Source of the DNA: an uncultured Paracoccaceae bacterium
Lineage (GTDB): Bacteria > Pseudomonadota > Alphaproteobacteria > Rhodobacterales > Rhodobacteraceae
Assembly: GCA_947503765.1 (NCBI GenBank)
Contig: CANNFA010000002.1
Location: 182,501 to 246,500 of the forward strand
Direction: 5' to 3'
Length of the DNA: 64,000 bases
The notes below the pieces were generated by a model that saw only the letters and a list, made by a program, of their open reading frames with translations, was not told the DNA's origin and ran no database searches. Each line of letters opens with the position of its first letter. Positions within the stretch are counted from its first letter, which is position 1. A program made the translations under genes and the position numbers. This document shows positions 62,533 to 64,000 of the stretch, piece by piece.

Positions 62533-63293
62533 CGCCGCTGCCCCGGCTGATGGTCGCGCCCAACGGCGCGCGGCGCGGCAAGGCCGATCACCCGGAACTG
62601 CCGGTGACACTGCCCGAGATCGTGCAGACCGCGCGGGTCTGCGCCAAGGCGGGCGCGGACGGGCTGCACCTGCATCTGCGCGATGCGAACGGTGCGCATG
62701 TCCTCGATGCCGGGCTGTACCGCGAGGCGCTGGCCGAACTGCGCGGCGCGGTGCCGGACATGGCGGTGCAGGCCACGACCGAGGCCGCCGGCCGCTACTC
62801 CGCGCCGCACCAGCGCCGTGTCGCGCTGGATTCGGGCGCGGCGCTGGTGTCGGCCGCCCTGCGCGAGATGACGGCGGACACGCCCGACGCGGTGGCGACT
62901 GCGTTCTACCGCGACTGCGCCGAGCGCGGCATCGCCGTGCAGCATATCCTGTACGCTCCCGAGGATTTCGACCTGCTGACGCGCCTGTTGCCTGCGCCGC
63001 TGCTGCGCGCGCCGGACCTGCAACTGATCTTCGTGCTGGGTCGGTACAGCCGGGATCAGGAAAGCGACCCGGCCGATCTGCACCCGTTCCTGCGCGCGCT
63101 TCGCGCCCATGACCTTGCGCCGGATTGGGCGGTCTGTGCATTTGGCCGGGCCGAAACCGCCTGCCTGATGGAGGCGCACCGCCATGGCGGAAAGCTGCGG
63201 GTCGGGTTCGAGAATTCGCTCTGGCATGCCGATGGCCGCATCGCCCGCGACAATGCCGAACGTGTCAGCGCGGTGCTGGCGGCCTGCGGCTAG
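62529..63293 (+). CDS. BKACE (DUF849) beta-keto acid cleavage enzyme
   Basis: A 254-residue TIM-barrel protein of the BKACE/Kce family, which uses acetyl-CoA to cleave a beta-keto acid into acetoacetate plus an acyl-CoA. The metal ligands appear as His47 and His49 in GLHLHLRDANG and Glu228 in VGFENSLW, followed by the ARDNAERV helix typical of the family. At 254 residues it is shorter than the usual 275-310. The start is GTG at 62529, overlapping the aminotransferase stop by four bases. Coupling with an aminotransferase suggests transamination followed by cleavage. Confidence 0.9.
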   Translation: MTPLPRLMVAPNGARRGKADHPELPVTLPEIVQTARVCAKAGADGLHLHLRDANGAHVLDAGLYREALAELRGAVPDMAVQATTEAAGRYSAPHQRRVALDSGAALVSAALREMTADTPDAVATAFYRDCAERGIAVQHILYAPEDFDLLTRLLPAPLLRAPDLQLIFVLGRYSRDQESDPADLHPFLRALRAHDLAPDWAVCAFGRAETACLMEAHRHGGKLRVGFENSLWHADGRIARDNAERVSAVLAACG

Positions 63294-63343
63294 GGCGGCG
63301 AGGCATGGCCGCAACACGCCCCGCCGCTCGCCGGCGCCGAAAG

Positions 63344-63363
63344 GGCGCGCGTTCCCGCGCGCC
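63344..63363. terminator. stem-loop between convergent BKACE and SDR genes
   Basis: Perfect arms GGCGCGCG and CGCGCGCC with loop TTCC lie between the two convergent gene ends. It lacks a T tract on either side, so termination is only probable. Confidence 0.5.
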
Positions 63364-63371
63364 GCTCGGCC

Positions 63372-64000
63372 TCAGGGCATAATCTGGCCGCCATTCACTT
63401 CGATGGTCTGGCCGATGATGTAGCTTGCCAGCTCGTCCGAGGCCAGGAACAGGAACGCGCCGACGCATTCGTCGGCCGTCCCCAGGCGCCCCATGGGGAC
63501 GGTCGCGCGCGCCGCTTCAAGTTGCTCCGAGGTGGAATAGCGTTCGTGGAACGGCGTTGTGATCACACCCGGCGCCACCGCGTTGACGCGGATCCCGGAG
63601 CCGGTCCATTCCTTCGCCATGCCGCGTGTGACATTCGCCACGAACGCCTTCGACGAGCCGTAAAGCCCGGCGCCGTTGCTTGCGCCGTTCCTGCCGGCGA
63701 TGGACGTGGTGTTGATGACGAACCCGCCCTGTTTCTTCAGGTAGGGAAAGGCCGCCCGCGACGCCGTCAGGACGGACCGTGCGTTCAGGTCCATGATGTC
63801 GTCGTAATCGGCGTCCGTCACCTCGGAATAGGCGACGCGGCGAACCATCGCGCCCGCGTTGTTGATCAGCCCGTCAAGCCCGCCAAGCGCCGCCGCGGTG
63901 TCGTCCACCGCCTTTGCCAAAGCGGCCGAATCGCTTGCATCGGCGCGGACGAGGTGAACGGTGCCGCCGGCATCGCTGATCTCCTTGCCGAGCGCCTCGG
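63372..64000 (-). CDS. SDR-family oxidoreductase, N-terminus beyond window edge
   Basis: The C-terminal 208 or so residues of a classical short-chain dehydrogenase; the frame stays open to the window end, so the cofactor-binding N-terminus is missing. Visible are LINNAGAMVRR, the catalytic serine in NTTSIAGRNG, YGSSK with the catalytic Tyr and Lys, and the ending EVNGGQIMP. It resembles 3-oxoacyl/gluconate 5-dehydrogenase-type SDRs. It converges on the BKACE gene, so it need not belong to that operon. Substrate unknown. Confidence 0.9.
   Translation of the reverse strand, partial: EALGKEISDAGGTVHLVRADASDSAALAKAVDDTAAALGGLDGLINNAGAMVRRVAYSEVTDADYDDIMDLNARSVLTASRAAFPYLKKQGGFVINTTSIAGRNGASNGAGLYGSSKAFVANVTRGMAKEWTGSGIRVNAVAPGVITTPFHERYSTSEQLEAARATVPMGRLGTADECVGAFLFLASDELASYIIGQTIEVNGGQIMP

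Overview
The window reads as chromosomal DNA of a Rhodobacterales-type alphaproteobacterium (Roseobacter/Paracoccus relatives). This rests on the rRNA operon ending 23S-5S-tRNA-fMet, high GC with strong GC third-position bias, the many chains of genes overlapping by ATGA/GTGA, and the density of TRAP, TTT and ABC uptake systems. The genus cannot be fixed from the sequence alone.

Layout. 1-2506: the 3' three quarters of a 23S rRNA gene, 5S rRNA and initiator tRNA, closed by a terminator. 2791-11753: an IclR-regulated locus with a minus-strand chain (IclR regulator, class III aminotransferase, metallo-beta-lactamase-fold hydrolase) facing a plus-strand chain (TctC/TctB/TctA transporter, aldehyde dehydrogenase, Tm-1-like ATP-binding protein). 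12281-24242: a sugar/hexitol locus with a PfkB kinase, a GatZ/KbaZ-like protein, a DCXR-type reductase, a ribose/fructose-type ABC transporter, a SorC-family regulator, a LacD-type aldolase, a ROK kinase, a small P-loop kinase, a GMC oxidoreductase and an SDR. 24740-27967: a quaternary-amine (glycine betaine/choline/TMAO type) ABC transporter. 28066-29678: a lytic transglycosylase and a small membrane protein. 29798-34131: an AfuABC-type ABC transporter. 34220-43821: a TetR regulator facing a three-subunit molybdenum hydroxylase, a TRAP transporter, a galactose-1-dehydrogenase-like enzyme and a 2-keto-3-deoxy-arabonate dehydratase-like enzyme. 43868-50125: a second TRAP transporter whose operon begins with a GntR/FCD regulator fused in frame to an Ldh/YiaK-type dehydrogenase, facing a flavoprotein disulfide reductase. 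50224-63293: a TAXI-type TRAP system with RpiR regulator, universal stress protein and a beta-oxidation set (FadE, thiolase, FadJ) on the minus strand, facing a class III aminotransferase translationally coupled to a BKACE (DUF849) beta-keto acid cleavage enzyme. 63372-64000: an SDR cut by the window edge.

How it works together. This is a chain of import-and-degrade modules. Each of seven uptake systems (TTT, CUT2 ABC, betaine-type ABC, AfuABC-type ABC, two DctPQM TRAPs, one TAXI-TRAP) sits with dehydrogenases, aminotransferases, aldolases or dehydratases, and most modules have a dedicated regulator (IclR, SorC, TetR, GntR fusion, RpiR). Operator-like repeats can be read next to all five regulators. 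In six of the seven systems a perfect GC-rich stem-loop lies just after the binding-protein gene and before the permease gene, consistent with raised expression of binding protein over permease.

Most interesting candidates: the GntR-FCD/Ldh-type fusion protein (46819-48597); a possible beta-amino acid route in which aminotransferase plus BKACE make an acyl-CoA that enters the adjacent beta-oxidation enzymes; and a molybdenum hydroxylase placed with non-phosphorylative pentose/galactose enzymes. No CRISPR array, phage, intact insertion sequence or replication origin was seen.
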